Source: JADFXI01 sp963784135
Lineage (GTDB): Bacteria > Nitrospirota > Thermodesulfovibrionia > Thermodesulfovibrionales > Dissulfurispiraceae
NCBI GenBank assembly: GCA_963784135.1
Contig: CAWAQG010000004.1
Coordinates: forward strand, 744,001 to 808,000
Length of the DNA stretch: 64,000 bases
Reading direction: 5' to 3'
Shown: piece by piece, positions 34,918 to 43,686 of the stretch
Layout: each line of letters starts with the position of its first letter
Position numbering within the stretch: position 1 is the stretch's first letter
Translations under genes and position numbers: made by a program
Notes under the pieces: model-generated
Seen by the model: the letters and a program-made list of their open reading frames with translations, nothing else
The model's database searches: none
What the model was told of the DNA's origin: nothing

Positions 34918-34946
34918 ACATTAAGCTATCCCATTTATGAAGTCAA
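34918..34946 (-). promoter_or_regulatory. Candidate promoter of the XRE regulator
   Basis: On the minus strand TTGACT (complement of 34941-34946) is 17 bp from TAATGT (complement of 34918-34923), predicting a start near 34911 and a ~60-nt leader. Confidence 0.45.
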
Positions 34947-35022
34947 GTGAATATTTAGGCTGCAATTCTTGCCTATACGGGACAACAATAGTTTAAGAAA
35001 AAAAGCAAATAGGGGAGACAAC

Positions 35023-35055
35023 AAAAAAGCCCCCCGAAAGATTCGGGGGGCTTTA
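35023..35055 (-). terminator. Intrinsic terminator of fhs
   Basis: A strong stem made of AAAGCCCCCCGAA and TTCGGGGGGCTTT with a 3-nt loop. On the minus strand it is followed by a T-run. It lies 21 bp after the fhs stop. Confidence 0.9.
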
Positions 35056-35076
35056 GGAATAGCGTCAAACCGGAAT

Positions 35077-36840
35077 TTAGAACAATCCGCTTACCTTGCC
35101 TGTGGCGGTATCGACGTCAATCCTTCTGAAGGCGGGATTGGAACTCGTACCCGGCATGAGGCTGATAGTGCCGGCGCATGGGCAAAGGAATTTGGCCCCT
35201 GAGTATATAAGGATATCTCTGATAGGCAGCGTCCAACCCTTGGGTACTCCCTTGACAGCCGGGTCGTGGCTGAGGCTCAGGTGGGTCTTGACCATCATTG
35301 TGGCAAAGTCTGCATACTTGGGGTCTTCTTCAAGCATCTTGGCCTTGGCTTCGGCTTCAGGCAGCCATGAGACGCCGTCGGCCCCGTAAACTTCCCTTGC
35401 TATCAGAGAAACACGATCGCGCAGTTTCATCTCCATCGGGTACAGGAATTTGAAGTCGTTTTTCTCGTTGCAGGCATCGATGACTGCGTCGGCCAGTTCC
35501 AGAGCGCCTTCGCCTCCCTTGAGCCAGTGCTGGGATTCAGCGCAGCGGGCCCCGGCAGCTTCTGCGGCCTTCTTGACCGCGGCCACTTCGGCATTCGTAT
35601 CGGTATAAAAACGGTTGATGCAGACCACCGGGTTTATGCCGGACTTGCGGATCACGTTGATCATGTGGACCATATTGGCGCAGCCTTTTTCGACCAGTGC
35701 CACATTCTCTTTGGTGTAATCTTCGGGTATGGGCTTACCGGCAACCACCTTGGGTCCACCGCCATGCATCTTCAGGGCGCGGACGGTGGTGGTAAGCACG
35801 GAGACGTGGGGCTTCAGACCGCTGAAACGGCACTTGACGTTCCAGAATTTTTCAAAGCCGATGTCCGCCGCAAAGCCTGACTCCGTCACATGGTAATCGA
35901 ACAGTTTGAGGCCGACACGGTCGGCGATGATGGAAGACTGGCCCACGGCAATATTGGCAAAAGGCCCGGCATGGACGAAGCAGGGCGTGTATTCAGCTGT
36001 GCACATAAGAGTGGGGTTGATTGTGTTGCGCATGAAGGCGGTCATGGCGTTGCCGACTTCCAGATCACCGGTGGTGACGGGTTTGCCGCTCTTGTCGAAA
36101 GCGACCGTGATGTTGTTGAGGCGTTTTTTCAGGTCCGCAAGGTCGTTGGCTACCGACAAAATGGCCATGCACTCCGACCCGACGGCGATACCGAACTTAG
36201 ACTGCATCATAAAGCCGTCCGTCCGTCCGCCCATGCCTATGATGATATTGCGCAGGCTCTGGGCACAGAAGTCCATGATCCACCCCATCTCCACGCGGGT
36301 AGGGTCAACGTCGAGCCGCCTCATTTTGGTGAGCCGCTGAAGCTGTTCGTCGTTATAGTTGCGTTCGTGCTGCATCCGCGCAGTCAGCGCTACCATAGCG
36401 AGGTTGTGGGCGTTCATGATGTCGTTGATGTCGCCCGTGAGTCCAAGCGAAAACTCGGTCATGGGAATCAACAGGGAGTTGCCGCCGCCGGCAGCCGTGC
36501 CCTTAACGTTCATAGTAGGGCCGCCCGAAGGCTGGCGCAGTGCCCCGCCAACGTTCACGCCACGCTTGCCCAGGCCTTCCATCAATCCGCAGGATGTGGT
36601 GCTTTTGCCTTCGCCCAATGGGGTAGGGGTGATGGCCGTCACCTCGATGTACTTTCCGTCGGGCTTGTTCTTGAGACGGTTATTAATCTTGAGAAAATCC
36701 ACCTTTGACAGCCTTCCCATGGGCAGCATCTCGTCTTTTTGAAGTCCAAGACGTTCGCGCCACTCATCAGCGGTGGGCATTTTCTTTTCTGCTTCCTCAG
36801 ATATCTGCCAGTCAGCCAGCTTTGTTGCATCAAACGGCAT
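35077..36840 (-). CDS. fhs: Formate-tetrahydrofolate ligase
   Basis: Activates formate to 10-formyl-THF at the cost of ATP, the entry of the methyl branch of the Wood-Ljungdahl pathway and of one-carbon metabolism. About 587 residues from the ATG at 36838-36840, preceded by GGGAGG; the frame is open further up to 36918 without support. The ATP site is TPTPLGEGKSTTSCGLMEGL. RQPSGGPTMNVKGTAAGGG and NLVALVEKG-like segments are family typical. Its third positions look more G/C-rich than those of neighbours such as glnD, so acquisition from elsewhere is possible. It is a single-gene unit with its own terminator. Confidence 0.95.
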   Translation of the reverse strand: MPFDATKLADWQISEEAEKKMPTADEWRERLGLQKDEMLPMGRLSKVDFLKINNRLKNKPDGKYIEVTAITPTPLGEGKSTTSCGLMEGLGKRGVNVGGALRQPSGGPTMNVKGTAAGGGNSLLIPMTEFSLGLTGDINDIMNAHNLAMVALTARMQHERNYNDEQLQRLTKMRRLDVDPTRVEMGWIMDFCAQSLRNIIIGMGGRTDGFMMQSKFGIAVGSECMAILSVANDLADLKKRLNNITVAFDKSGKPVTTGDLEVGNAMTAFMRNTINPTLMCTAEYTPCFVHAGPFANIAVGQSSIIADRVGLKLFDYHVTESGFAADIGFEKFWNVKCRFSGLKPHVSVLTTTVRALKMHGGGPKVVAGKPIPEDYTKENVALVEKGCANMVHMINVIRKSGINPVVCINRFYTDTNAEVAAVKKAAEAAGARCAESQHWLKGGEGALELADAVIDACNEKNDFKFLYPMEMKLRDRVSLIAREVYGADGVSWLPEAEAKAKMLEEDPKYADFATMMVKTHLSLSHDPAVKGVPKGWTLPIRDILIYSGAKFLCPCAGTISLMPGTSSNPAFRRIDVDTATGKVSGLF

Positions 36841-37069
36841 AAAAAACCTCCCTGTAAATGAAATGTAAGATATGCACATGCATCCCGGTTGCCGGGCACA
36901 ATAAGTGCTTTTGAGCATTTTTCCGCGCGCACTTAAGAGATAACCACGACATTATAACAACAATCTTTCTTATCTTCAATATTTAAAAAAAGGCGGCTTT
37001 TTTAATAAGAACAAGCTCTATGTTACAATTAGTGATTATGGGGAATTTGCGCTGCTTTTCGGGGTCTGA

Positions 37070-39586
37070 ATGAAAGAAGATATGAGTTTGCTGTGGTGCA
37101 AGAGGGCAGATGAACTGATCGATAGAGGGTCCACGGGTAAATCGATAGTCCTGGATTTAACGGCACAAGTTGACAACGTGCTGTCGGACGCATTCAGAAC
37201 AGCATTACATGATTCTTATTCCGGAGCTCTGCCTGATGATCTGGCTCTTATTGCGGTCGGCGGTTACGGGCGCAGTGAGATGGTGCCTTATTCGGATATT
37301 GATATAATGCTGTTGTCCAGGGGAAGGGACAAAAAGACCACAGAATCGGCCCAGGCGGTGCTTTACAAATTCTGGGACATGGGGCTGAACATAAGCCATA
37401 GCTTCAGGACACTCGATGAATGCCTGCATGATTCGATCAAAGATCCGAAAACCCGGACATCTATTATTGATTCGAGATTCGTCATTGGAGACAGAACGGT
37501 TTTCGAAGAGTTCAGAAGGGACATCTATCCCAAAATATTATTTAAAAAGAAGAGGGATTTTGTGGGAGGCATACTCGGCGAAGTCAACAAACGACACAGG
37601 ACATCCGAGGATTCAGTTTACCTCCTTGAGCCTAATATTAAAGAGGGCATAGGCGGACTCCGGGATGCGCACACGCTCACCTGGCTGTCAAAAGTAATTT
37701 TGAAAATAGATGATATCTCCGGCCTGGCGGCAATTATTGCAAAAAACGATTATCTGCATCTTATGAAAGCCTTTGATTTCTTTTTAAGGATGCGTTTAAG
37801 CCTGCATATAATCTCAAAATGCAGGAACGATGTCCTTTCATTCGAGTTCCAGGATGCCGTTGCGCAGCGTATGGGCTTTAAGAACACAAAACGATTTATG
37901 GCTGCAGAAATAATGATGCGGCTTTATTATAAGAAAGCTGAAGCAATCAGCAGCGCGTTGAACAGGGTCATGAACATCAGCGGGCGCAAGTATATAAACT
38001 TTCCGCTGAACCTGAGCATAAAAAAAATTACAGATGATTTTTACCTTGCAAGAAACGAAATCACCGTCAAAGACAGGGGGATCTTCAGAAATATTGATAA
38101 GATTATGGAAGCTTTCAGCATTTATTCGATGTCAGGCAGAAAATTAAGTGATCAGGTACAGGAAAGCATAAAGGGGAGGGCGCTGTTTATAAGCAGGGGG
38201 ATTCGTCCGTCGAGAAAGTCGGTGGCTGCTTTCTTTGAAATATTAAAGGGGGACAGGGTATATGATACGCTCCGGCAGATGCATGAGCTGGGGATACTTG
38301 ACCGTTTTATCCCCGAGTTCGGAAGGTTAAGGCACCTGGTCATCTATGAGATATATCATCGGTATACTGTCGATGAGCATTCCCTGATTGCTGTAAAAAA
38401 CCTTGAAATTCTGAAAAATACCAGGCAGGCAAGGCTGGGCTATCTCGCGGAAATTCTCAAAAGTGCCAGGCAGGATATTTTGTTTTTTGCCATACTCCTG
38501 CATGACATAGGAAAAGGCGGCTACGGAAGGAATGGCGGCAGCCATGAAGACTCAGGCTATAAAATGCTGAAAACCATCATGGAGCGTTTCGGCATCGGGC
38601 CCCAGGACAGGAGAAAGATTGAGTTCCTGGTCAGAAATCACATTATGCTGTCAAAGCTTGCGCTTAACAGAGATTGCGAGGCGGCGGAAACCGTAACACA
38701 ACTTGCGGAGCTTGTTGAGAATGAAGAAAACCTTGATTCACTTTATCTGATGACGTATGCGGATATGACTGCCGTGAATCCGGTTTTTTGGACGCAGTGG
38801 AAGGCATATCTCTTTCATGATATCTATATGAGGACAAAAGATCATCTGCACGGAGTAAGAGCGAAGAAATACAGGACGTCAGACAGGAAGCTCCAGGGGT
38901 TTATAGAGTCAATGCCGGAGAGGTATGTTATTTCGACCACCAGCGAGATAGTCCGGGCTGATTACCTTCTTGCCTCCAGGGTGGCGGATGAGGTGCTTGC
39001 GATAGCTGTGAATAAGAGGCCGGACAGCGCTGCCGAGATAACCGTTGCCACGAAAGACATGCCTGGTCTCTTCTCAAAAATTGTGGGCGTGCTCAGTTCC
39101 AGGGGCCTTAATGTTCTGAGAGCGAGGATTTATACAAGCAGTAATGCCCTGGCACTCGATAAGATTTTATTATCAAACTGGAGTTCCATCTGGTGGCAAG
39201 GGCTGGAGGAGCAGTTAAGAGAGGACCTATACAGTGCTGTTGTTCTGGATACCCCGATTCGCCCCGAAAAAGGATTTTTGAAGCCTCCTTTTGCCGGCAG
39301 AAGGCTGGAGAACGTTATCGAAATTGACAATGAGACTTCCTCAAGCCATACCCTCCTCGAACTTCAGCTGCCTGACAGGATCGCCCTGTTATTCGATATT
39401 TCAGAGCAATTGTTCGAGTACAAAATTGATATAACTTCCGCTGTAATAAACACTGAAGATGGCGTTGCCAGGGATGTCTTTTATTTACAATACAATGGTG
39501 GTAAACTTACGTCTGACCTTGTTCTAAAAATTTTAGGCGCTTTGCATGATTCGAAAATTGCAACAAGAACAGGTCATGGGTCATAG
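37070..39586 (+). CDS. glnD: [Protein-PII] uridylyltransferase / uridylyl-removing enzyme
   Basis: The nitrogen-status sensor that modifies PII proteins, 838 residues. The nucleotidyltransferase site is GGYGRSEMVPYSDIDIML (~64-81), followed by the GlnD-specific helical domain. The HD domain has FAILLHDIGKGGYGRNGGSHEDSG (~475-498), and two C-terminal ACT domains (ITVATKDMPGLFSKIVGVLSS; LELQLPDRIALLFDISEQL) sense glutamine. The stop codon falls inside a GGTCATGGGTCATAGG heptad repeat. The next gene, tamB, starts 23 bp later. Confidence 0.95.
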   Translation: MKEDMSLLWCKRADELIDRGSTGKSIVLDLTAQVDNVLSDAFRTALHDSYSGALPDDLALIAVGGYGRSEMVPYSDIDIMLLSRGRDKKTTESAQAVLYKFWDMGLNISHSFRTLDECLHDSIKDPKTRTSIIDSRFVIGDRTVFEEFRRDIYPKILFKKKRDFVGGILGEVNKRHRTSEDSVYLLEPNIKEGIGGLRDAHTLTWLSKVILKIDDISGLAAIIAKNDYLHLMKAFDFFLRMRLSLHIISKCRNDVLSFEFQDAVAQRMGFKNTKRFMAAEIMMRLYYKKAEAISSALNRVMNISGRKYINFPLNLSIKKITDDFYLARNEITVKDRGIFRNIDKIMEAFSIYSMSGRKLSDQVQESIKGRALFISRGIRPSRKSVAAFFEILKGDRVYDTLRQMHELGILDRFIPEFGRLRHLVIYEIYHRYTVDEHSLIAVKNLEILKNTRQARLGYLAEILKSARQDILFFAILLHDIGKGGYGRNGGSHEDSGYKMLKTIMERFGIGPQDRRKIEFLVRNHIMLSKLALNRDCEAAETVTQLAELVENEENLDSLYLMTYADMTAVNPVFWTQWKAYLFHDIYMRTKDHLHGVRAKKYRTSDRKLQGFIESMPERYVISTTSEIVRADYLLASRVADEVLAIAVNKRPDSAAEITVATKDMPGLFSKIVGVLSSRGLNVLRARIYTSSNALALDKILLSNWSSIWWQGLEEQLREDLYSAVVLDTPIRPEKGFLKPPFAGRRLENVIEIDNETSSSHTLLELQLPDRIALLFDISEQLFEYKIDITSAVINTEDGVARDVFYLQYNGGKLTSDLVLKILGALHDSKIATRTGHGS

Positions 39587-39609
39587 GCTATTGCCGGTAT
39601 TATTTTGAG

Positions 39610-42600
39610 ATGAAACGAAAACTTATATATATTGCGGCAGCCGTGCTGTTGTGCGGCATTTTTTTATATGCCTCAAGGGGGCCGGACATCTCAAATGCCC
39701 TGAAGAGGACCATACTGCCCGAACTTGAAGCCGCTACCGGCAGAAAGTTTATTGCACAACAGATATACATAAACCTGATGCCTCTTTTTGTCGAGATCAA
39801 AGGGCTGAAATCATTTGACGACAATGGTGAAAAATTTCTCGAGGTCCAGAGAGTTAAAGGGTATATAGGGCTTTCGGGGCTGATACGGAAAAAACTCATT
39901 GTCAAGAGGCTCGTTCTTAAAGGGCCCGATTTGAGGACCGACAGAAAACAGCTCGAGGATATTTCGGAAAATATTAAAAAATATCTGGCTAAAAAGAGTC
40001 GTATGCCGATAAAACTGGAAGTTAAATCGCTCAGCGTGACCGACGCGGCCCTCTCATATCAGGACAGCAATTATAAAGCGGATATGGGAGGTTTTGACGC
40101 CGATGTCATTATAAGCAAGACCCCTGAATTCATAGTTTCATCCAGGAGAGTGTCCTTCAATATGAAGGGATTGCACGAGGCAAGAGGGTCACTGGAAGCG
40201 AGTTTCTTTTTAAGGGACAACCTTGTCGATCTGAAGAAGTTTAAAATCATCTCTGATAAATCCGATATCCGGACCTCAGGATCGCTCGATACAAAAAATC
40301 TTATCGGCAGGTTTCAGTCTGAAGCCACGGTTTATCTTGACGCCATAAAGAAGATCTTCGGACTGAAACGCAATGGAGAGGGACAGATTACGGTAAAGGG
40401 GGCGATAGGATTTGACAGCCTGAAGTCAGGGGCCGAATCGTTTTTTGCCGACGTGAAAGTCAAAGGAGATTTGTTTATAGAAACTTTGATGGAATTGCTT
40501 AATGTAAAAGATAGAATTGCCGGACATGTCAGTGTTGACGGCTTTTTAAAAGGCCCTCTCAATAAACTATACGGGGAAGGTAAATTGGCGCTTGATAAAG
40601 GCGATCTCTACGGGGTGCCTATTGACAAGCTGGACTGCAAAGTCCTGTATCGTGACGGCTCACTGAAATTCCTTGACGGCAATGCAAGACTTCTTCACGG
40701 TAAAGCGCTTGCTGAAGGCATGATAAGGCTTCCCGTTGTCAATTATTTCGAGGTCAGAGTCAAGGCTCAGGACGTCTCCAGCGAAGGTCTTTTAAAACTT
40801 GTTGGATTGCAGCGCATACTGCCGGAAGGGAAAGTGAGCGGAACGCTGACAACTTCGGGCAGCGCCTTTGGTCCCGAGGGCCAATTTTCATACAGAAGCA
40901 CAGTTGCCGGACGGGACGTGCTCGGAAGAGTCAGGGCCGTTAAAAGCGGATACACCATGAAGAACGGCCTGCTTTTTTTTGATCGGATGTTTTTCGCTAC
41001 CGCCAAGTCCACGCTCTACACCACGGGGTCTTTGGACCTGAAAAAAAACACGTTGAATTTTCGGGGTAACGGGGAGACGACGGATATAGGGGATTTATCA
41101 TCCCCTTATTTTAGTGCGCTTTCGGGCCCGGCGAGCTTTTCTCATGTCGTTTCAGGAAGTGTGAAAGACCCTGTCATTGATATGCATTTTGATACACTGC
41201 ATACAACCTTTGCAACCAAAAACCTCGCTTCCGCCAAGCTCGTTAACAACAGAGACTTTATTTTTGATTCCTCGGAGGGAGACGTAAATTACAAAAAAAA
41301 CCGCTTGACCATCAAATATTTCTCGGCCCAATCCCCCAGGGAAAAAATAAGCGCGTCCGGAACTGTCCTTTTTCCGCAGGCCTTATCATTATTTGATCTT
41401 AAAAAACCGGATTTCGACCTGTCCCTTTCTCTGCGTAATATCGATATCAAAATACTTGCCGGTATGTTGACCGACAAAGTGGCCGTGAGCGGTATTTTGA
41501 ACACTGATTTCAATCTGTCGGGCGGCCTGAATGCAATAAAACTCTCCGGAGATATTCATGGAAGCGACATGACTATATCAAACCAATATGCCGTTAACAG
41601 CGCAGACGGTCACGTCACCTACGAAGGCGGCGCAGTGAGTTTAAAGTCGGTCCGTTTGAAGAGGGGCTCTTCAGCAATCGACATTTCAGGGACAGTCGGC
41701 GCTCACAATGCGTTCTCTCTCGATGCGGCAGGCAAATCAATCAAGGTCTCCGATATTGTTCTTCAAAAGCATAGAGAGAAGCTCAAGACACGGTATAAGG
41801 AGCTTTTTGAAGGCAACTTTTTTGACACGATCTTTATTTCCAACTTAAACATAAGAGGCACTGGGACTTTTGACAATCCGATGCTCACGTTAAGAGGCGA
41901 TATCAATGCCGGACCGTACAGAGGACGTCCCGTGGGCAGCGGCCATATAGAGGGAACGCTTAACGGGAAGCATGCTACTGCTGCGGCCGGCCTTCTTAAT
42001 AATAAGCTTACCATTAGAGGAGAAGCTCAGCTTACAGAGACACTGCCATGGAATGCCTCTGCAGACCTTGAATCTGCCCGGTATGATTTTATCGTTGCAA
42101 GTTTCCTGAAAGATGTTCCGGATGACCTGCTTGTGAACCTTAGGGGTAACATTGTTGCCCGGGGCGATAAGCACCATATAAATGCTATGGCAAGCATTAA
42201 CAATATCCATGTTTACCTTTACGGTACCGGCTATACCAACAGCTCCGGCATCGCCCTGAAACTGGAAGACAATAAGCTCTCCATAGGCGCCCTGTCCATG
42301 AAAAGCGCTACCTCGGAGTTCAAGCTCAGCGGCGCTGTTTCTGTAGGCTCGCGCTACGATCTTCTGCTTGAGGGCTCGTCGTCCCTCTCACCCCTTAAGG
42401 GGTTGTCGAAAAATATCGATACAATAAACGGCAATGCCTCCTTCGTATGCTCCATCACCGGGGAATGGAATGACCCAAAGATAAACGGAGACATGGATAT
42501 ATCCGACGGCATCCTCGGCTTCAAAAATATCCGCTACCGCCTCGCCTCGGTCTCAGCTTACCTCTATTTCGATGAGGACCGCATCGTTCTTGACAGTGCC

Positions 42601-43671
42601 TCCGGAAAACTTTCAGGCGGCACTGTTACCGCAACTGGCGCGGCATATCTTCAAAAATTCAGTATAAAACGGTTTCTCCTCAACTCTCGTCTCAGGGACG
42701 TAACCGCCTCTGTATCGAAAGACTTCTGGGTCAATTTCAATGCTGACCTTAATTATCGGGGCACGCTCGCCTCACAGACAATCCTCGGGGATGTTGAAAT
42801 AAAGAGAGCGAAATATACTGAGAGGGTCGAATGGAAAAGCTGGCTTTTGGGGTTCCGTCAGAAAGAAAAACCGAAAGTGGAATCTTCCAGGCTGGACAGC
42901 ACCAATTTGAATGTCCGGGCCACGGGCAATAACCTTGCGATAGATAATAATGTGGCAAAGGCGTCGGCGAAAATGGACATTCTTTTAAGAGGGACTGTCG
43001 GGCAGCCGGCTGTCCTCGGAACGCTGGAGGCAAAAGACGGTCTCGTCTATTTTAGAAATAATGAATTTAAAATATTGCAGACAACAGTGGACTTTTCGAA
43101 CCCTACTAAAATAATGCCTTATTTTACTATTGCAGCCGAAACTAAAGTGAGAAACTACAATATAACGCTCAACCTGAACGGATACGTCAATCAGTTTACT
43201 CTCTCTCTGTCTTCAGACCCTTATTTGGCTGAAACCGATATCTTCAGTCTTTTGACTGTCGGACAGATAGGTAAAAACATGAGAGGACTCGAAGGAGGCA
43301 TCGGTGCGGGGGAAGCTACCTCTTTTCTTACCGGCAAGATGCAGGATGTCTTTGAAGAACGACTCAGAACAATTACCGGGTTAGACCGCCTGTCTATAGA
43401 ACCTTCAGTAGCTTTGAAGTCCTCCGAGTCGGCGCTGACCACCACGTCAGCATTGTCGAATGCGACAGGAACAATTTCTCCGAGAGTCACTGTTTCAAAA
43501 CGGCTGCTTGGAGACAAGCTTTACGTTACCTATAGCGCCGCCGCCGGTTCCGGCGAAGAACAAGTATGGAAGCTGGAATACCTCTTGGGAACTAACGTAT
43601 CTCTTGTCGGCGACAGAGATGAACTGGGCAGTCTGGGCGGGGACATTAAATTCCGCTTTAGCTTCAAATAA
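39610..43671 (+). CDS. tamB: TamB-like translocation and assembly module protein
   Basis: 1353 residues. An N-terminal anchor (KRKLIYIAAAVLLCGIFLYA) precedes a very long beta-rich, AsmA/YdbH-like periplasmic body. The C-terminal DUF490/TamB domain includes GTLEAKDGLVYFRNNEFKILQTTVDFSNP, ADPYLAETDIFSLLTVGQIG-like and VSLVGDRDELGSLGGDIKFRFSF. TamB-type proteins link inner and outer membranes and are implicated in lipid transport and outer-membrane protein assembly. The next gene encodes a BamA/TamA-type barrel, its usual partner. Confidence 0.92.
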   Translation: MKRKLIYIAAAVLLCGIFLYASRGPDISNALKRTILPELEAATGRKFIAQQIYINLMPLFVEIKGLKSFDDNGEKFLEVQRVKGYIGLSGLIRKKLIVKRLVLKGPDLRTDRKQLEDISENIKKYLAKKSRMPIKLEVKSLSVTDAALSYQDSNYKADMGGFDADVIISKTPEFIVSSRRVSFNMKGLHEARGSLEASFFLRDNLVDLKKFKIISDKSDIRTSGSLDTKNLIGRFQSEATVYLDAIKKIFGLKRNGEGQITVKGAIGFDSLKSGAESFFADVKVKGDLFIETLMELLNVKDRIAGHVSVDGFLKGPLNKLYGEGKLALDKGDLYGVPIDKLDCKVLYRDGSLKFLDGNARLLHGKALAEGMIRLPVVNYFEVRVKAQDVSSEGLLKLVGLQRILPEGKVSGTLTTSGSAFGPEGQFSYRSTVAGRDVLGRVRAVKSGYTMKNGLLFFDRMFFATAKSTLYTTGSLDLKKNTLNFRGNGETTDIGDLSSPYFSALSGPASFSHVVSGSVKDPVIDMHFDTLHTTFATKNLASAKLVNNRDFIFDSSEGDVNYKKNRLTIKYFSAQSPREKISASGTVLFPQALSLFDLKKPDFDLSLSLRNIDIKILAGMLTDKVAVSGILNTDFNLSGGLNAIKLSGDIHGSDMTISNQYAVNSADGHVTYEGGAVSLKSVRLKRGSSAIDISGTVGAHNAFSLDAAGKSIKVSDIVLQKHREKLKTRYKELFEGNFFDTIFISNLNIRGTGTFDNPMLTLRGDINAGPYRGRPVGSGHIEGTLNGKHATAAAGLLNNKLTIRGEAQLTETLPWNASADLESARYDFIVASFLKDVPDDLLVNLRGNIVARGDKHHINAMASINNIHVYLYGTGYTNSSGIALKLEDNKLSIGALSMKSATSEFKLSGAVSVGSRYDLLLEGSSSLSPLKGLSKNIDTINGNASFVCSITGEWNDPKINGDMDISDGILGFKNIRYRLASVSAYLYFDEDRIVLDSASGKLSGGTVTATGAAYLQKFSIKRFLLNSRLRDVTASVSKDFWVNFNADLNYRGTLASQTILGDVEIKRAKYTERVEWKSWLLGFRQKEKPKVESSRLDSTNLNVRATGNNLAIDNNVAKASAKMDILLRGTVGQPAVLGTLEAKDGLVYFRNNEFKILQTTVDFSNPTKIMPYFTIAAETKVRNYNITLNLNGYVNQFTLSLSSDPYLAETDIFSLLTVGQIGKNMRGLEGGIGAGEATSFLTGKMQDVFEERLRTITGLDRLSIEPSVALKSSESALTTTSALSNATGTISPRVTVSKRLLGDKLYVTYSAAAGSGEEQVWKLEYLLGTNVSLVGDRDELGSLGGDIKFRFSFK

Positions 43672-43686
43672 TAACACTGGAATTGA

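Noticed and set aside
35904..36710. Long plus-strand open frames opposite fhs
   Set aside because: They are antisense shadows produced by the G/C-rich third positions of fhs.
39610..43671. tamB as a duplicate of the 5' DUF748 gene
   Set aside because: Both are AsmA-like beta-rich proteins, but their C-terminal domains differ (DUF490/TamB versus OmpA-like) and no stretch is repeated.
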